This document shows, one piece after another, positions 44,501 to 56,329 of a stretch of 64,000 nucleotides of DNA. Position numbers and translations under genes: made by a program. The notes beneath the pieces were generated by a model that saw only the letters and a list, made by a program, of their open reading frames with translations, made no database searches and had not been told where the DNA came from. The DNA lies in contig NZ_JAANIJ010000001.1 of the NCBI RefSeq assembly GCF_011174705.1, forward strand, positions 2,170,001-2,234,000. The letters run 5' to 3'. This stretch comes from Tessaracoccus coleopterorum (GTDB lineage Bacteria; Actinomycetota; Actinomycetes; Propionibacteriales; Propionibacteriaceae). The stretch's first letter is position 1, and each line of letters begins with the position of its first letter.

Positions 44501-47500
44501 GTCCGCGTCGGCGTCGCACCGCAGAGCGCGGAGAACACCAAGCCCGTGGCGATGCAGGACCAGATCACCGTGCGCCCCGGAAGGCCCGTGCAGATCGCCG
44601 CTCTGCGCAACGACTACGACGCGGACGGCGACTCGGTCGGCTACACCTCCGAGGCGGCCATCGAGATGGACGCCGGCATCGTGGCCGAGGTCGTCGAGAA
44701 CGAGGTGGTGCTCACCTCCCGAACGAGCCCGGCACCTACGCCGGCACCTACTCGGTGCAGGACAGCCGCGGCGAGCAGGCCTACGGGCAGTTGATCATCG
44801 AGGTCGACGAGGCCGCCCCGAACATCGCCCCCGTCGCCCGCGACGACTCGGTGCCACTGTCGGGCATCATCGACCAGCGCTTCGTCGAACTCGATCCGCT
44901 CCTGAACGACTTCGATCCCGACGGTGCGAAGAGCGATCTGCGCATCGAGGTCGCGGACGCGGTCGAGGGGGAGGACGGAGCCCGCGTCGACGAGTCCGGC
45001 ACCAGGTTGACCGTCCCCGTCAAGGAGTACCTCCAGCAGGTTCGCTACCTCGTCATCGACAGCGACGGCGCGCGGTCCAGCGGCATCGTGATCGTGCCCG
45101 GCACCAACGACATCGTTCCCGCGCTGATCGACCCCGAACTCGAACTGAAGCCCACGGCGGGTCAGACGTTCATCATCGACATCAACGAGTACGTGCGCGG
45201 CACCCAGGGACGCAGCCTCGAGCTCATCACGGCCGACAACATCTGGGCCACCAACGGAGCCGACGCTGGCCCCGACGGTGAGAGCAGGATCCGCTACACG
45301 GCCGACCGGACCTTCGCCGGCCCTGCCTCGCTGGTGTTCGAGGTGCGCGACAAGGTTGCCAACCCCAGCGACAAGACCGGCAGGAGCGCCGTCATCTCCA
45401 TCCCGCTCGAGGTGCTGCCCGCCGCGACCGGGGAGGGACCTCCAACACCGGGCCTGACGAGAACATCAACCTTCCGCCGGAGCTCCAGGTCGCCAACCCG
45501 AGGCTCGAGGTGGGAGCCGGCGAGGAGCCGCGCTCCCTCAACCTGCTCACCCTGTTCCGCGACCCGGACGGCGACCGGAACTCCATGGTCATCAAGGGCC
45601 AGCTCCAGGAGGCGGGCGGCGACGGCCAGATCCAGTGGTCGTCCAACGGGGAGATCCTGACGGCGAGCGCAGGCGTCAAGGCAACCCCGGGTAGCTGGAA
45701 GCAGCTGCGAGGCGTGGTGATCGACGCGCGCGACGGCGAGTTGCCCTTCACCGTCCGCGTGGAGGTCACCGCCTCGACCCGGCCCACCATCACCGTGAAG
45801 CCCGACGTGATCGAGAACGCAGTGGCGGGGCAACGCTACGACCTCCAGGTGACGGGCAACGACACCTCGCACCTGCTCGGCGACCAGTCCGTGACGCTGC
45901 TGAGCGCCCGCGCGACGAGCCCGGGCGGTTCCGTCACGGTCACCGACGCGGCCCGTGGCATGGTGTCGGTGACGCTTGCCGCGGGATGGCACGGCCCGTT
46001 CACCGCGAACTACTACGTCAACGACGCCACCGGCGACCCCAACCGTCAGGTGACCGGGTCGATCATGGCGCAGGTCCGCGACAGGCCGGGCGCCCCGCTC
46101 ACCCCTACTCGACCGATGAGGAGGTGCGTGACGGCCAGATCACCGTCCAGTACCGCTCGACGGGCGACGGCGGGGCGAAGATCATCGGCGCACGCGCCAT
46201 CGCAACCTCTCCGGGCCGCGACTCCGTCACCGGCGCCTGTGCCGCGAACACCTGCACGGTCTCCGGCCTGAGCAACGGAGTGCCGTGGCGGATCTCGGTG
46301 ATCGAGACCAACGAGGTCGGCGACTCCGAGGCGTCGCCCCTCTCGGCGCCGAAGGTGCCAGATGCCCGCCCCGACGCGCCGATCCAGCTGACCGTCGACT
46401 ACGCGGACAGCGCGCTGCGCCTCAACTGGAACCACGACGTGCAGTACTCGTCGCGCAACGGCGGCAGCCCGATCGTCAGCTACACGGTGGCGATCAGCGG
46501 CGGCACCACCGGCACCGAGGTCATCTCCGATCCCGGCGCCAGGAGCTACACGTGGCCGGGCCTTGTCAACGGAACCGCGTACCAGTTCACCGTCACCGCC
46601 ACGAACACGAGCGGGCTGCAGGGCACCTCGGTGGCCTCCGTGGCCGAGTATCCCTCCGGCATCCCCACCGGTGACGCTGCACCGGTCGCGTCGCCCATCA
46701 ACGACGACATCGGCGGCGCCTTCAACGTCACCTTCACGACCTCCGGCGTCGACCCCAAGGGCGACCCGGTGAAGCAGTGGATCGTGGTGCCGAGCGGCAG
46801 GTCCGGAGCCAGCAGCGCCAGCCCCGTGACGGTCAACGCCGACGGCCGCACCAGCTACACCGTCCGCGTGGGTGGCATGAGGCTCGAGCCCACCCTCTTC
46901 ACCATCCAGGCCGTCAACCGTGGCCCGGGGGTCGGGACCGTCGGCAGCACAGGCAGGTACCAGGTGGCCTACCCGCAGCCGCGGATCACGAAGGCCTCCT
47001 GGGCGCCCCGGGAGGGTGGGGCCGCGGTGACGATGGAGACGAACGTGCCCAAGGGGCGCCCGTCGGCTACGAGTATTCGGTCGACGGCGGCGACTACCGC
47101 ACCTTCGACGGCGTCTCCGTGTCGGGCCTGACCAACGGCCAGAACTACACGCTCAGGTTCCGGCTGCGGCTCGAGGACCTCACCTCGGCCGAGTACAAGA
47201 TCACCGGCGTGCAGCCGCGGGCCGACACCCCGCCGCCGCCCAAGGTGATCCGCCGACTCTTCCTGCTGCCGGACAAGGTCCAGTTGTCGTTCAGCGACGA
47301 CCCCATCGACACCGAGGGCTGGCGGTTCACCGAATACGTCTACTGCACCTACGTCGGCAGCGACGGCTGCCGACTCGACAAGCGGCAGCCCAAGGCCAAG
47401 GCGGGCGCCACCAACACGGTGCGCTGGGCGGCGGGCGCCGCGAGCGGAACCTACGAGGTGGTCCTCGACGGGGTCACGCAGCCGAACCGCAGCGGCTCGG

Positions 47501-47747
47501 AGGTTTCGGCCAGGTTCCCCTACGTGGAGAACGGGCTCTGCACGATCACGGCGACGGGTCCCTCCGGGAACTCGGTGGTCGACAAGGTCTCCGACTCGGG
47601 CGGCATCCTGAGCTTCACGAACACCTACTCCGCGATCCCGATCCCGAACCCCCGGCTGAGGGCCCGACCACGGAGGCCGCAAAGACGATCGAGGTCGACT
47701 GCACCATCAACGGGGAGTCCGACAGCTGGAAGTTCAACAACGAGTGA
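41596..47747 (+). CDS. Giant membrane-anchored Ig-like/FN3 surface protein
   Basis: About 2,050 residues after about eight frame breaks are closed. Residues ~1-20 are cytoplasmic (SGEKNSARSLRLTGRFLRRS) and ~22-42 a TM helix (LIVGGLAVALGVAAYLSPGL). The outside part starts with a beta-propeller-like region (~50-390). A series of Ig/cadherin-like repeats with DNDSDPDGDVLTIS and LNDTDPNGEVLVVQ type calcium loops follows (~400-1480). FN3 domains (~1500-1800) include LNWNHDVQYSSRNGGSPIVS and PGLVNGTAYQFTVTATN. A Cys-bearing end (EVDCTINGESDSWKFNN) terminates it. It should project far beyond the wall. The TTG start at 41596 is chosen in frame after the FHA stop; start uncertainty is moderate. Confidence 0.75.
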
Positions 47748-47788
47748 GCGCCCGAGCCACCCACACGAGAGACTGAGAGACAACAGAC

Positions 47789-48754
47789 ATGAATCCGGAG
47801 CAAGCCCGCTGGTTCGGGGAGAACTTCGCCAACATCGTCGGCAACGTGGAACGCGTCATCATGGGCAAGACCGAGGCCATCCGGCTGGCCGTCACCTGCC
47901 TGCTCGCCGAGGGACACCTCCTCCTCGAGGACTTCCCGGGCACCGGCAAGACGACGCTGGCGCGGGCCATCGCCCAGTCGGTTCAGGGCACGAACTCACG
48001 CATCCAGTTCACGCCCGACCTGCTGCCCTCCGACGTGACGGGCGTGACCATCTACGACCAGAAGTCCGGCGAGTTCGAGTTCCATCAGGGGCCCATCTTC
48101 GCCGCGATCGTGCTGGCGGACGAGATCAACCGGGCCTCGCCCAAGACCCAGTCGGCGCTGCTCGAGGTGATGGAGGAGTCCCGCGTCACCGTCGATGGAC
48201 AGTCCTACAACGTGGGCCAGCCGTTCATGGTCATCGCGACGCAGAACCCCATCGAGCAGGCGGGCACCTACCGCCTGCCCGAGGCACAGCTCGACCGCTT
48301 CCTCATGAAGACCACCCTCGGCTACCCCGACCACGAGGCCACCATGAGGATCCTCGCGACCGGCGGCAACAGGCCCCGCTCGACGGCGCTGCCCGCCGTG
48401 ATCTCCACCTCCCAGGTGGCCGAGATGAGCCAACTCGCCAACTCGGTGCACATCGAGTCGTCGGTGTTCGACTACATCGCCCGCCTCACCGCAGCCACCA
48501 GGTCGCTTGGCGACGTCCGGCTCGGTGTGTCGATCCGCGGCGCGCTCGCACTGGTGCGCGCATCCCGGGTCTGGGCCGCCTCCCTCGGAAGGCACTTCGT
48601 CGTCCCCGATGACATCAAGATGCTCACCATCCCGTGCCTGGCACACCGCCTGATCCTCGATCCCGAGGCCGAGTTCAACGGCGTCCAGGCGGTCGATGTG
48701 ATGGCCGAGGTTGTCGGATCCGTCCCGCCGCCCACCGAACGCCAGCCCGCCTGA
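47789..48754 (+). CDS. MoxR-family AAA+ ATPase
   Basis: An unbroken 321-residue protein. It shows Walker A EDFPGTGKTTLARAIAQSV, Walker B IVLADEINRASPKTQSALLEVMEE, sensor 1 VIATQNPIEQAGTYRLPEAQLDRF and arginine-finger text. MoxR ATPases act as chaperones that remodel client complexes, usually with the DUF58 protein encoded next to them, as here. ATG at 47789; the stop overlaps the DUF58 start. Confidence 0.95.
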   Translation: MNPEQARWFGENFANIVGNVERVIMGKTEAIRLAVTCLLAEGHLLLEDFPGTGKTTLARAIAQSVQGTNSRIQFTPDLLPSDVTGVTIYDQKSGEFEFHQGPIFAAIVLADEINRASPKTQSALLEVMEESRVTVDGQSYNVGQPFMVIATQNPIEQAGTYRLPEAQLDRFLMKTTLGYPDHEATMRILATGGNRPRSTALPAVISTSQVAEMSQLANSVHIESSVFDYIARLTAATRSLGDVRLGVSIRGALALVRASRVWAASLGRHFVVPDDIKMLTIPCLAHRLILDPEAEFNGVQAVDVMAEVVGSVPPPTERQPA

Positions 48755-49987
48755 TGACCGGGCGGCCGAGACGCGCTGGGAGGCCCCCGAGGCGGTCGAT
48801 CCACCGACCACCCAGGGCTGCGCAGCGCGTTCCGCCGCGTCCGCGACATCACAGGGGTCCGCACCGCCGGCTGGTTCGCCCTGCTCGGCGGCCTCGTGAG
48901 CCTCGGCGTCGGCGTCGCCCTCGGCTGGGTCGAGTTCACGGTGGCTGGACTGCTGGCCACCGTCTTGTTGCTGGTGTGCCTCCTGTACACGATCGGTCGA
49001 CCCAACCTGCAGGCACGGGTCGAGTTGACCGGCCGCTCGGTGACGGTGGGGAGCGGGCCTCCGGCCTGCTCCACGTCCGCAACGCCGCGCGCCGAAGGCA
49101 CTGGGGATCCCGGCTGGACCTACCCATCGGGGAGGTCAACGCGAGCTTCGCGCTGCCGTCAATGAGCGCGGGCGAGGTGACGAGCGAGTCGTTCCGGATC
49201 CCGACCGACAGGCGGGGCCTCATCACCGTCGGCCCGCGCGCTCGGTGCAGGGCGACCCGTTCGCGCTGACCGGACGTGAGGCCCGCTGGACCGAGGAGTT
49301 CGAGCTCTACGTCCACCCCCGCACCGTGCCGCTGCCCGGCAGGCAGACCGGCTTCGTGCACGACCTGGAGGGCCATGCGAGCCCGCACCTGTCGTCCGCC
49401 GACATGAACTTCCACGCGCTGCGGCCCTATGTCGCCGGTGACGACCGCCGCCACGTCCACTGGCGCTCGACGGCACGCACAGGGCGTCTGATGGTGCGGC
49501 AGTTCGAGGAGTCGCGGATGTCCCGGGTGGCGGTGTCGCTCGACACGGGGCGCGCCGCCTACCTCGACGAGGATGAGTTCGAACTCGGGGTCTCCGTCGT
49601 CGCGTCGGTGGCGATGCAGACCCTCTACTCGGAGTCGCCCCTCACGCTGCTCACGTCGCGCGACGAGTTGGTGGCGGTGACGCCGTCGCGCGCCCTCGAC
49701 CAGCTCTCCGTCGTGACACAGACCGCGCGGGCGGCATCCTCGACCTGGTGCACTCGACGATCAGGCGTGCCCCCGCCGCATCGGTCGTCATCGCCGTGAC
49801 CGGTTCCTCGACCACGCTGTCGATGCTGCGTCGGGCCTGTGGCCGCTTCGATGTCGATGCCCGCGTCATCGGCATCCGGGCGGTGTCCGGGGAGGAACTC
49901 AGGGTCCGGTCCGCGGGTAATGTGACGGCGATCCAGCTGGGGCGTCTCGACGACCTGCCCCGAGCGATCCGGAAGGCGATGGAGTGA
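48754..49987 (+). CDS. DUF58 membrane protein
   Basis: About 410 residues across about five frame breaks (48766, 48818, 49050, 49238, 49735). Two N-terminal helices (GWFALLGGLVSLGVGVALGW, then FTVAGLLATVLLLVCLLYTI). The signature DUF58 block is complete: FHALRPYVAGDDRRHVHWRS, then TARTGRLMVRQFEESRM. The C-terminal half is vWA-like (SRVAVSLDTGRAAYLDEDEF). These proteins are MoxR partners in metal-dependent assembly systems. It overlaps MoxR and the transglutaminase-like gene by four bases each. Confidence 0.85.
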
Positions 49988-52275
49988 TGGTGGCGAGGAG
50001 GGCGGTCGAAACCATCGACCGGAGTTCGTTCACGACCACGTCGAAGCAGGGACGCGCCGTGTGGCTCGCCGTCGACGGCGCGGCCCTCCTGATGCTCCTC
50101 ACGTTGACCGCGCTCGCGTTCCTCCCGTGTACGGCACACCCTGGCTGTTCGTCACGGTCCTCGGGTTCGGGATCGTCGGCATGGGTATCGGGGTGTTGTC
50201 GGCGCTGCGCAGGCTCAACACGCTCGCCACCGTCGGCATCGCGACGCTCGCCTGGTTCCTGTTCGGCGGGTTCCTGGTGATGCCGTCGTCGACCATCTCG
50301 TGGGTGGTGCCCACCGGTCGCACGCTGTACGGGCTGCTGGTCGGCCCGGTGACCGCATGGCGCGACATGCTCACCCTCGCCCCACCCATCGGGGAGACCT
50401 TCAACCTGCTGACGGTGCCGGGCCTCGTCGGGCTGGTCGCTGGCCTCATCGGTGCGCTCGTGTCGCTCCGTTCCCGGGTGCCGATGCTCGCCTGGGTCGC
50501 TCCCGCCTTCGGTTACCTGATCGGCGCCGTCGTCGGCTCCGACACGGCCTTCCGACCGGTACTGGTGGGTGTCGCGTTCTTCCTCACCGTCCTCCTGTGG
50601 ACCACGTACCGGCGGGCCGTCACGCGTGGGCCCTCGCCGGGCACACCGGCAGGTTCCGTCCCGTGCGCGGGCTCCTCGGGTGGGAACCGTCGCGGTGGCG
50701 GGGCCCTCACGGTGGGCCTGGTGCCGCTTCTGGCCGGTGGCGCGGAGCGCGACAACGTCCGGGCTGCCATCGAACCGCCCATCAATCTCCAGCGTTACGC
50801 CTCGCCTCTCCAGGGGTACCGCGCGAACATCACCGAGCGGCGCGAGTCGAAGGTACTGACCGTCGTCGGCGCCGTCGAGGGCGACATCATCCGCCTTGCG
50901 ACGCTCGACGAGTACGACGGCCTCAGCTACAACGTCGCCTCGCTCGACGACTCCGCCGTCGAGGCCACCACCTTCACCCGGGTCGGACAGTGGATCGCCG
51001 ACGACCGGCCCGGTGCCGACCGCACCGTCTCGGTCACGATCGACGACTACTCCTCGGTGTGGACCCCGACCCTCGGCCGCACCAGGGGCATCGCCTTCGA
51101 GGGCGAGCGGCGCGTGGCCCTCTCCGAGAACTTCTACTACAACCACAGTTCCGGCACGGGATCACCACGGCGGGGCTGCTGCCGGGCGACAGTTACACGC
51201 TGGAGGCGCGGGTGCCCACCAGACCCGCAGACGGCGACATCGCGGCTGCGGGCGCGGGGACCTACCCGCTCCCCGCGAGCGACAACGTGCCCGAGATCGT
51301 GCTGAGCCGCGCACGCGCCATCGCCGGTGAGGGCACCACCGGGGGCGCGGCAGCGCTCGCGCTGGAATCCGTGTTGCGCACGGAGGGCTACTTCAGCCAC
51401 GGCCAGGCCGACGAGGCCGTTTCGCTGCCGGGGCACTCCGAGCGCAGGCTGATCACGCTGTTCGAGGGCACGGAGATGGTCGGAGACCACGAGCAGTACG
51501 CGGTGGCCATGGCGCTCATGGCCCGCGAGCTCGGCATCCCCGCCCGGGTCGTGTACGGCTACCGGGTCGGCGCCACGCAGACCATCACGGGGAGCCAGGT
51601 CGGTGCCTGGACCGAGGTGTTCCTCGATGGCCTCGGCTGGGTCATGTTCGACCCACCCCTCCCGAGACGCAGACGCCGCCGGAGGAACCGCCGCATCGTC
51701 CGCCGGAGCAGCAGCAGTTCGTCGACAACCCGCCACCTCCGCCGCTGCGGCCCGAGGTGCCACAGCCGGACGACCAGATTCCGATCGACCCGGGCAAGGC
51801 ACCCGAGGAAGAGACCGTGATCGACTGGGCCCGGGTCGGAGCAGTCGCGCTGCTCACGGGTATCCCGTTGCTGACGGTCGTCGTGCCGGTGGCGCTTGTC
51901 CTCGGACTCAAGCTGCGCCGCCGCTCCCGGCGCCGCAACGATCCCATGATCGCCAACCGGATCGCGGGAGCATGGGCCGAGCTGGTCGACCGGGCACGGG
52001 ACGTCGGGCGCTCGCCGTCGGCGTCGGCCACCAGGACCGAACAGGCCGAGGCCCTCAAGAGCGACTTCGCGCGGCTGCGCGACAACAGCGATCCGGTGGC
52101 CCTCGCCAAGGAGGCCGACTGGCTCGTGTTCGCGCCGGGCGAGCCGAGCGAGGCGCTGGCCGATGAGTACTGGGCCTCTTCGGCCGCGGTGCGGCGCGGC
52201 ATGCGGCGCTCGGTGAACCGCCTCCGGTGGATCGTTTCGCACCTGTCAACCAAGTCGTTCCGCAGGATCCGTTGA
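49984..52275 (+). CDS. Transglutaminase-like membrane protein lacking the catalytic Cys-His
   Basis: About 765 residues. An N-terminal membrane part has about six helices (WLFVTVLGFGIVGMGIGVL; VLVGVAFFLTVLLWTTYRR), an extracytoplasmic beta-rich segment follows (~270-480), then a transglutaminase-like core. The core reads EMVGDHEQYAVAMALMAREL, where active enzymes have GDCEQ, then GSQVGAWTEVFLDGLGWVMF, where active enzymes have HAWVE, so Cys and His of the triad are absent. A Pro-rich segment, a late TM helix and a cytoplasmic tail (SEALADEYWASSAAVRRG) follow. About six frame breaks. Probably a structural or peptide-binding member, not an enzyme. Confidence 0.8.
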
Positions 52276-52342
52276 CCGCGGTCGGCGACCCGCCGGGCGG
52301 TAAGGTGTTGCGGCGTACCGGGAGTATTCGAGGAGGACGGAC

Positions 52343-53732
52343 GTGAGCCGACTGATTCCACGCGGAGTGGTGGTCGCAGGCCTTGGCCGCCGGTTCCTCG
52401 CCGCCGTGATCGACCTGCTGCCCATTGCGCTCGCCTATGCGGCCCTGTTCATCGTGCTCAACGCAACCTCGTCGCCGGCGATCATGCTCGTCGCGAGCAT
52501 CGGCGCCGCCGTTGTCATCGCGGGATACGCGCTCTACCAGTGGTGGGCCTACGCCACCCGCGGGGCCGGCATTGGCGCCCGGTTCACCGGGCTGCGCCTC
52601 GTCTCGTTGAGTAACGGCGAGCCGATCGGGTGGTGGCGCTTCTTCCTGCGCCAACTGGTGTTCTCCGCGCTGATGGGAACGGTCATCGGCGGCATCGCTC
52701 TGCTCATCTTCCTCGTCATCCACGAGCGGCGCCAGGGTTGGCACGACATGGTCGCAGGGGCCGTCGTGGTCCAGCCGAAGGTGGCGGAGGTCAAGCCCCA
52801 GACGCAGCAGAAGAAGACCCACGCCACCAGCACGGTCGGGCTACCGCCGCACCTCGCAAGCACCTTCAGCCCGCAGCCCGGCACCTCTCAAGGGTGGTCG
52901 TCGGAGCCGCAGGCCGCTCCCGACTGGCTGCCTGGCGTCGCATCGGAGCCGTTGCAGCCCCAGAACCCATTCCAGCCGCCGCAGGCCCAACCCGCCCAGC
53001 CGGCCGGGCAGGCACCCTGGTCGCCCCCGCAGGCGGCCCCGGCCACCCAGGCTTGGCCCGCCCCTGCGCAGCAGCCGCAGCCGTGGCAGCCGCCTGCCCA
53101 GCAGCCGGGCACGCCGGCCCCACCCCAGCCCGACCGGCCGCAGCAGCCTGGAACCCAGCCCTGGGTCCCGGTCAGCGGCCCGAGGCCGTGCCCCCGCCGC
53201 GCAGCCATTGCCTTCACCCTCGAGATCCCCTCAGGCCTGGATTCCGATCCCATCCGCCTCCTCGGTCATCGAACCGTCGCGCAACGTGCGTGTCCGGGAG
53301 CGCGAGTTCGGCGAGGTCGACGACGACGAGGGGACCCGCATCGCGAGCCTGCCGCCCTCCGCGGGGCAGCGCGACGGTGGAGAAGGCTGGTACGTCCGCC
53401 TCGATGACGGCCGGGAGGTCGAGCTGACGGTGACCGTGCTGCTCGGCCGCAACCCCCACAAGGACCAGGGCGACCCGGAGGAGGTCCACCTTGTGCCGGC
53501 CTCCGGCGATGGTCGGATGATCTCCCGGACGCATGTGCTCATCGGGACCGACCCGCGCGGCGTGTTCGTGGTCGACCGGGGATCGACCAACGGCACCGCG
53601 CTCGTGGCAACCGGCGGATCACTCGAGCCCTGCCCACCCGGCACCCAGATGCGGGTCCGCGAGGGGCAGCAGGTCTCCTACGGGAACCGGTGGTTCACCG
53701 TGCTCAGGCGTCCCGCGCCGCTCGGCAGGTGA
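52343..53732 (+). CDS. RDD-domain membrane protein with C-terminal FHA domain
   Basis: About 463 residues. The RDD domain (residues ~12-140) carries [20 protein letters not shown] (Arg-Asp signature), [14 protein letters not shown] and [17 protein letters not shown] Pro/Gln-rich linker spans ~160-300 with one or two frame breaks. The FHA domain has [35 protein letters not shown] and STNGTALV, with the GR, SxxH and NG residues. It closes the cluster that opened with the other FHA gene. The start is the GTG at 52343 after GGAGGACGG. Confidence 0.85.
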
Positions 53733-53805
53733 GCGCGACCCCTGCCCGGTTCCGCGGCCCGGTCGCCGGCTCCGCCGAGGCCTCCGCACCGCTAGGCTGT
53801 CGGTC

Positions 53806-54380
53806 ATGCTTCTGAGCGATCGAGACATTCTTGGCGAGGTCGAGGCCGGTGGAGTGCGCCTCGATCCGTGGGACCCGGCGATGGTCCAGCCGTCGAGCGT
53901 CGACGTCCGGCTCGACAAGTTCTTCCGCGTCTTCGAGAACCACCGGTACCCCTCGATCGACCCGTCGGTCGAGCAGCCCGAGCTGACCCGCCTCATAGAG
54001 GTGGCCGACGACGAGCCGTTCGTCCTGCACCCGGGGAGTTCGTGCTCGGAGCGACCTTTGAGCAGGTGGCGCTGGGGCCATCGGTCGCGGCGCGGCTCGA
54101 GGGCAAGTCGTCGCTCGGCAGGCTGGGCCTGCTCACGCACTCAACGGCCGGCTTCATCGACCCGGGCTTCACCGGGCACGTCACGCTCGAGCTGTCCAAC
54201 ATGGCGACCCTTCCCGTCAAGCTCTGGCCTGGCATGAAGATCGGCCAGCTCTGCTTCTTCCGGCTCAGCTCCCCGGCGGAACACCCGTACGGTTCGTCGC
54301 AGTACGGCTCGCGTTACCAGGGCCAGCGGGGTCCGACCCCGTCGCGCTCCCACCTGAACTTCCACCGCACGAAGATCTGA
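53806..54380 (+). CDS. dcd: dCTP deaminase (dUMP-forming type likely)
   Basis: About 191 residues after one G near 54038. Family blocks are [60 protein letters not shown] (catalytic Glu region RLEGKSSxGR) and [12 protein letters not shown]. The C-terminus [18 protein letters not shown] is the lid. Actinobacterial members deaminate and hydrolyse dCTP directly to dUMP; sequence of the lid and length fit that class. It starts 74 bp after the RDD-FHA gene. Confidence 0.93.
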
Positions 54381-54457
54381 CGCCCGGGTCGGGTGCCGAG
54401 GCGTGCTCCCGGCCCACCCGGCACGACAGGCGCCGGTTCTCCTGAGGGGGTCCTCGC

Positions 54458-56329
54458 ATGAGCGTCACACGGGGCATGGGCGGTGGCCGGATGGTCGGCC
54501 GGCTCGCGGCCGACCCCGCCATCACCGGCCACAAACTCGACCGCGGCACCGCCCGTCGTGTGCTCGCCTACGGTAAGCCGTTCAGCAGACTGATCGTGGT
54601 GTTCCTCATCGCGACCGTGATCGACAGTGCGCTGTCGGTCGTCCCGCTCCTGCTGTTCCAACGCATCATCGACGACGGCGTGCTCGGCGGCGACAGGCGA
54701 CTGATCGTCCTGCTCTCCCTCGCGGTCGCGGGCATGGCGCTCGCCTCGGCAGGCGTGGGCCTGGTGGAGCGCTGGTGTTCCGCCCGCATCGGTGAGGGGC
54801 TCATCTACTCGATGCGCACCCAGATCTTCGGTCACGTACTGGCAATGCCGGTGGCCTTCTTCTCCCGCTCACACACCGGCAAGCTGGTCTCCCGGCTGCA
54901 GTCCGACGTCATCGGGGCGCAGCAGGCGTTCACCTCCACGCTGTCGTCGGTGGTGAGCAACGGGATCACTCTGGTGCTGGTGCTCGGCTCGATGCTCGCG
55001 CTCTCCTGGCCGCTGACGCTCGCGGCGCTGGTGCTGCTGCCGCTGTTCATGTTGCCCGCCTCCCGCGTCGGCCACAGGCTGGCCGACCTGTCGCGCACCC
55101 GCATGCAGCAGCAGGCCGAGATGTCGGCCACCATGACGGAGCGGTTCTCGGTCTCCGGGGCGCTGCTGGTCAAGCTGTTCGGTGACCCGGACACCGAGCG
55201 CGCCTCCTTCGCGCGGCAGGCGGACGCTGTGGCCGGCTCGGGCGTCAGCATCGCGATGGTTTCGCGGGTGTTCCTCACCGCCCTCACCCTCGTCGGTGCC
55301 CTCGCCACCGCCGTGTTCTACGGCTTCGGCGGCCTCGGAGCGGTGGACAGGACGCTCAGCGTCGGCACCCTCACCGCCCTCGTGGCACTGCTCGCCCGCC
55401 TGTACGGGCCGCTGATGCAGCTCAGCACCCTGCGGGTCGACGTGATGACGGCGCTGGTCAGCTTCGAACGCGTGTTCGAGGTGCTCGACCTCGAACCGCT
55501 GATCGTCGACGCCCCCGACGCAACCCGGGTGGACGGGCCGCCGAGCGTCGTCTTCCGTGACGTGGCGTTCACCTATCCCGACGCGCAGCACGTGTCGCTG
55601 GCCTCCCTCGAACCGTCGGCCGCGGCCCACGAGTCGGCCTCCCAGCCGGTGCTCAGAGGGGTGTCGTTCGAGGCCGGCCCCGGCAAGACCGTCGCGCTGG
55701 TGGGGCATTCGGGCGCCGGGAAGACGACGATCACCCACCTCATCGCACGGCTCTACGATGTCGACTCAGGGGTGGTCGAGGTGTGTGGCTCCGACGTGCG
55801 GGGAGTCACGCTCGCCTCTCTCCGCGACCGGGTGGGCTACGTCACGCAGGACGCGCACCTGTTCCATGACACCATCCGTGCCAACCTCGCCTACGCCCGG
55901 CCCGATGCATCCGATGAGGAGTTGTGGGGCGCGCTCCGCGCCGCGCAGATCGCCGATCTTGTGGAACGGCTCCCAGACTCAATGGAGACCGTGGTGGGGG
56001 AGCGGGGCTACCGGCTGAGCGGCGGGGAGAGGCAACGCTTCGCGATCGCCCGCCTCCTGCTGAAGGCACCGCCGATCCTGGTGCTGGACGAGGCGACGGC
56101 GCACCTGGACTCGGAGTCGGAGGCGGCGGTGCAGCGCGCGCTCGACGCGGCCCGCGAGGGGCGGACGTCGATCGTCATCGCGCACCGGCTCTCCACCATC
56201 CGCGGTGCGGACCTGATCCTGGTCGTGGAAGGTGGCACGGTGGTCGAGTCAGGCACCCACCAGGCGCTGCTGGAGCTCGGCGGACAGTACGCCGAGCTGT
56301 ACCACACGCAGTTCGCCGACCGTCAGTAG
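54458..56329 (+). CDS. ABC half-transporter (membrane + ATPase domains)
   Basis: 623 residues with no frame break. Six helices within ~40-320 ([51 protein letters not shown]). ATPase domain from ~360: Walker [20 protein letters not shown], signature [16 protein letters not shown], Walker [18 protein letters not shown]-loop IVIAHRLST. It should form a homodimeric exporter; the substrate (lipid, drug or peptide) is unknown. It ends with a seven-base overlap with the convergent deoC stop. No partner half-transporter is adjacent. Confidence 0.93.
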   Translation: MSVTRGMGGGRMVGRLAADPAITGHKLDRGTARRVLAYGKPFSRLIVVFLIATVIDSALSVVPLLLFQRIIDDGVLGGDRRLIVLLSLAVAGMALASAGVGLVERWCSARIGEGLIYSMRTQIFGHVLAMPVAFFSRSHTGKLVSRLQSDVIGAQQAFTSTLSSVVSNGITLVLVLGSMLALSWPLTLAALVLLPLFMLPASRVGHRLADLSRTRMQQQAEMSATMTERFSVSGALLVKLFGDPDTERASFARQADAVAGSGVSIAMVSRVFLTALTLVGALATAVFYGFGGLGAVDRTLSVGTLTALVALLARLYGPLMQLSTLRVDVMTALVSFERVFEVLDLEPLIVDAPDATRVDGPPSVVFRDVAFTYPDAQHVSLASLEPSAAAHESASQPVLRGVSFEAGPGKTVALVGHSGAGKTTITHLIARLYDVDSGVVEVCGSDVRGVTLASLRDRVGYVTQDAHLFHDTIRANLAYARPDASDEELWGALRAAQIADLVERLPDSMETVVGERGYRLSGGERQRFAIARLLLKAPPILVLDEATAHLDSESEAAVQRALDAAREGRTSIVIAHRLSTIRGADLILVVEGGTVVESGTHQALLELGGQYAELYHTQFADRQ

